Source of the DNA: Fontisubflavum oceani
Lineage (GTDB): Bacteria > Pseudomonadota > Alphaproteobacteria > Rhodobacterales > Rhodobacteraceae
Reading direction: 5' to 3'
Length of the DNA stretch: 64,000 nucleotides
Assembly (NCBI RefSeq): GCF_030407165.1
Contig: NZ_CP129111.1
Location: 496,001 to 560,000 of the forward strand
Shown: one piece after another, positions 63,569 to 64,000 of the stretch
How positions within the stretch are numbered: position 1 is the first letter of the stretch
How the letters are laid out: the number at the start of each line of letters is the position of its first letter
Notes under the pieces: generated by a model
Databases searched by the model: none
What the model was told of the DNA's origin: nothing
The model's input: the letters and a program-made list of their open reading frames with translations, nothing else
Translations under genes and position numbers: made by a program

Positions 63569-64000
63569 TCAATCCCCGTCGGCCACACCCTTGGCCCTGG
63601 CCCGGGCGCGGCGCGCGCGATAGCTTGGCAAGATCACCAACAAAAGCGCAATGACCAACAAGCCCATTGTCATCGGACGTTCCCAGATGAAATCCAGGCC
63701 ACGATAAAGCTGCATGGAACGGGAGAAATTATCTTCCAGCATCGTGCCCAGGATGAACCCGATCAACAGGGGCGCAAGTGGATAATCCGCGAAGCGCAGG
63801 ATTGTCGCCAACACACCAAGCCCGACCAAAATCAGAAGCTCGGTTGCGTTGTTTTGCCCAATATAGGCCCCCATCAGCGTAAAGAAGAGGATGAACGGGA
63901 TCAGATAGTTGCGCGGGATCGACAGGATCTTCGCGATATACGGAATCAGCGGCAGGTTCAGGATCAAAAGGACCAGATTGCCGATAAACATCGAGATGAT
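63569..64000 (-). CDS. Tripartite tricarboxylate transporter permease TctA, C-terminal part
   Basis: The 144 residues present (FIGNLVLLILNLPLIPYIAK, then FFTLMGAYIGQNNATELLI, YPLAPLLIGFILGTMLEDNF) are the last helices of the TctA large permease, usually about 500 aa. The frame is open to the window edge. TctA works with TctB and the periplasmic TctC for uptake of carboxylates. The downstream AtuA pair suggests that the imported acid is processed by it. Confidence 0.92.
   Translation of the reverse strand: MISMFIGNLVLLILNLPLIPYIAKILSIPRNYLIPFILFFTLMGAYIGQNNATELLILVGLGVLATILRFADYPLAPLLIGFILGTMLEDNFSRSMQLYRGLDFIWERPMTMGLLVIALLLVILPSYRARRARARAKGVADGD

Noticed and set aside
1..64000. CRISPR arrays, rRNA genes, complete insertion sequences
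   Set aside because: No regularly spaced direct repeats, no rRNA-like sequence and no recognisable transposase gene were found on reading through both strands.

Overview
The window looks like chromosomal DNA of a marine alphaproteobacterium of the Roseobacter group (Rhodobacterales). The base composition is high in G+C, the coding density is high with many ATGA start/stop overlaps, and the gene content is typical of that group: FAH/MAI aromatic catabolism, PQQ alcohol dehydrogenase, an Mrp antiporter, imuAB-dnaE2 with a GTTC-N7-GTTC LexA box, and DUF3726, DUF2783 and DUF2585 proteins. No rRNA, tRNA, CRISPR array, prophage or complete insertion sequence was seen.

Layout. 1-1420: end of a VOC-fold gene, a WYL regulator and a DUF2798 membrane protein. 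1632-8072: a ring-cleavage module with a MarR regulator, fumarylacetoacetase, metallo-beta-lactamase-fold and DinB-fold proteins, a flavin monooxygenase, DUF2783 and maleylacetoacetate isomerase; the ring-cleaving dioxygenase is not in the window. 8552-13481: AraC regulator, acyl-CoA synthetase and a quinohaemoprotein alcohol dehydrogenase. 13661-17614: glpD-glpK with divergent glpR. 17665-22435: a TesA-like esterase divergent from a YbbA/YbbP-like ABC transporter, then a metallophosphatase. 22512-29307: a universal stress protein followed by mnhABCDEFG. 29409-31523: two OxyR-like LysR regulators that lack the first redox cysteine. 32201-36514: an uncharacterised operon (566-aa orphan protein, DUF3726, Ldh-family oxidoreductase, LysR). 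37259-46556: acetate activation and uptake (acs, adk, small and large Na+/solute symporter subunits) followed by a cNMP/CBS/DUF294 protein, a two-helix membrane protein and a membrane protein combining histidine-kinase-like sensor parts with a DEDDh exonuclease. 46613-49750: GntR regulator, succinate-semialdehyde dehydrogenase and a GAPDH paralogue. 49823-54810: TetR regulator and RND efflux pair with a doubled palindromic operator. 54816-60278: the SOS mutasome imuA-imuB-dnaE2. 60399-64000: rhodanese, SDR, a split AtuA/DUF1446 pair and the end of a TctA permease.

Seven conserved genes (fahA, glpD, mnhA, acs, adk, gap, imuB) each carry one single-base frameshift, nearly always in or beside a short G/C run. 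Correcting each one restores the family's usual length and motifs. This pattern points to residual indel errors in the assembly rather than seven pseudogenes, so these genes are annotated across the frameshift.

The strongest candidates for undescribed biology are the acetate-linked regulatory genes at 42132-46556, especially the sensor-like exonuclease, and the orphan operon at 32201-36514.
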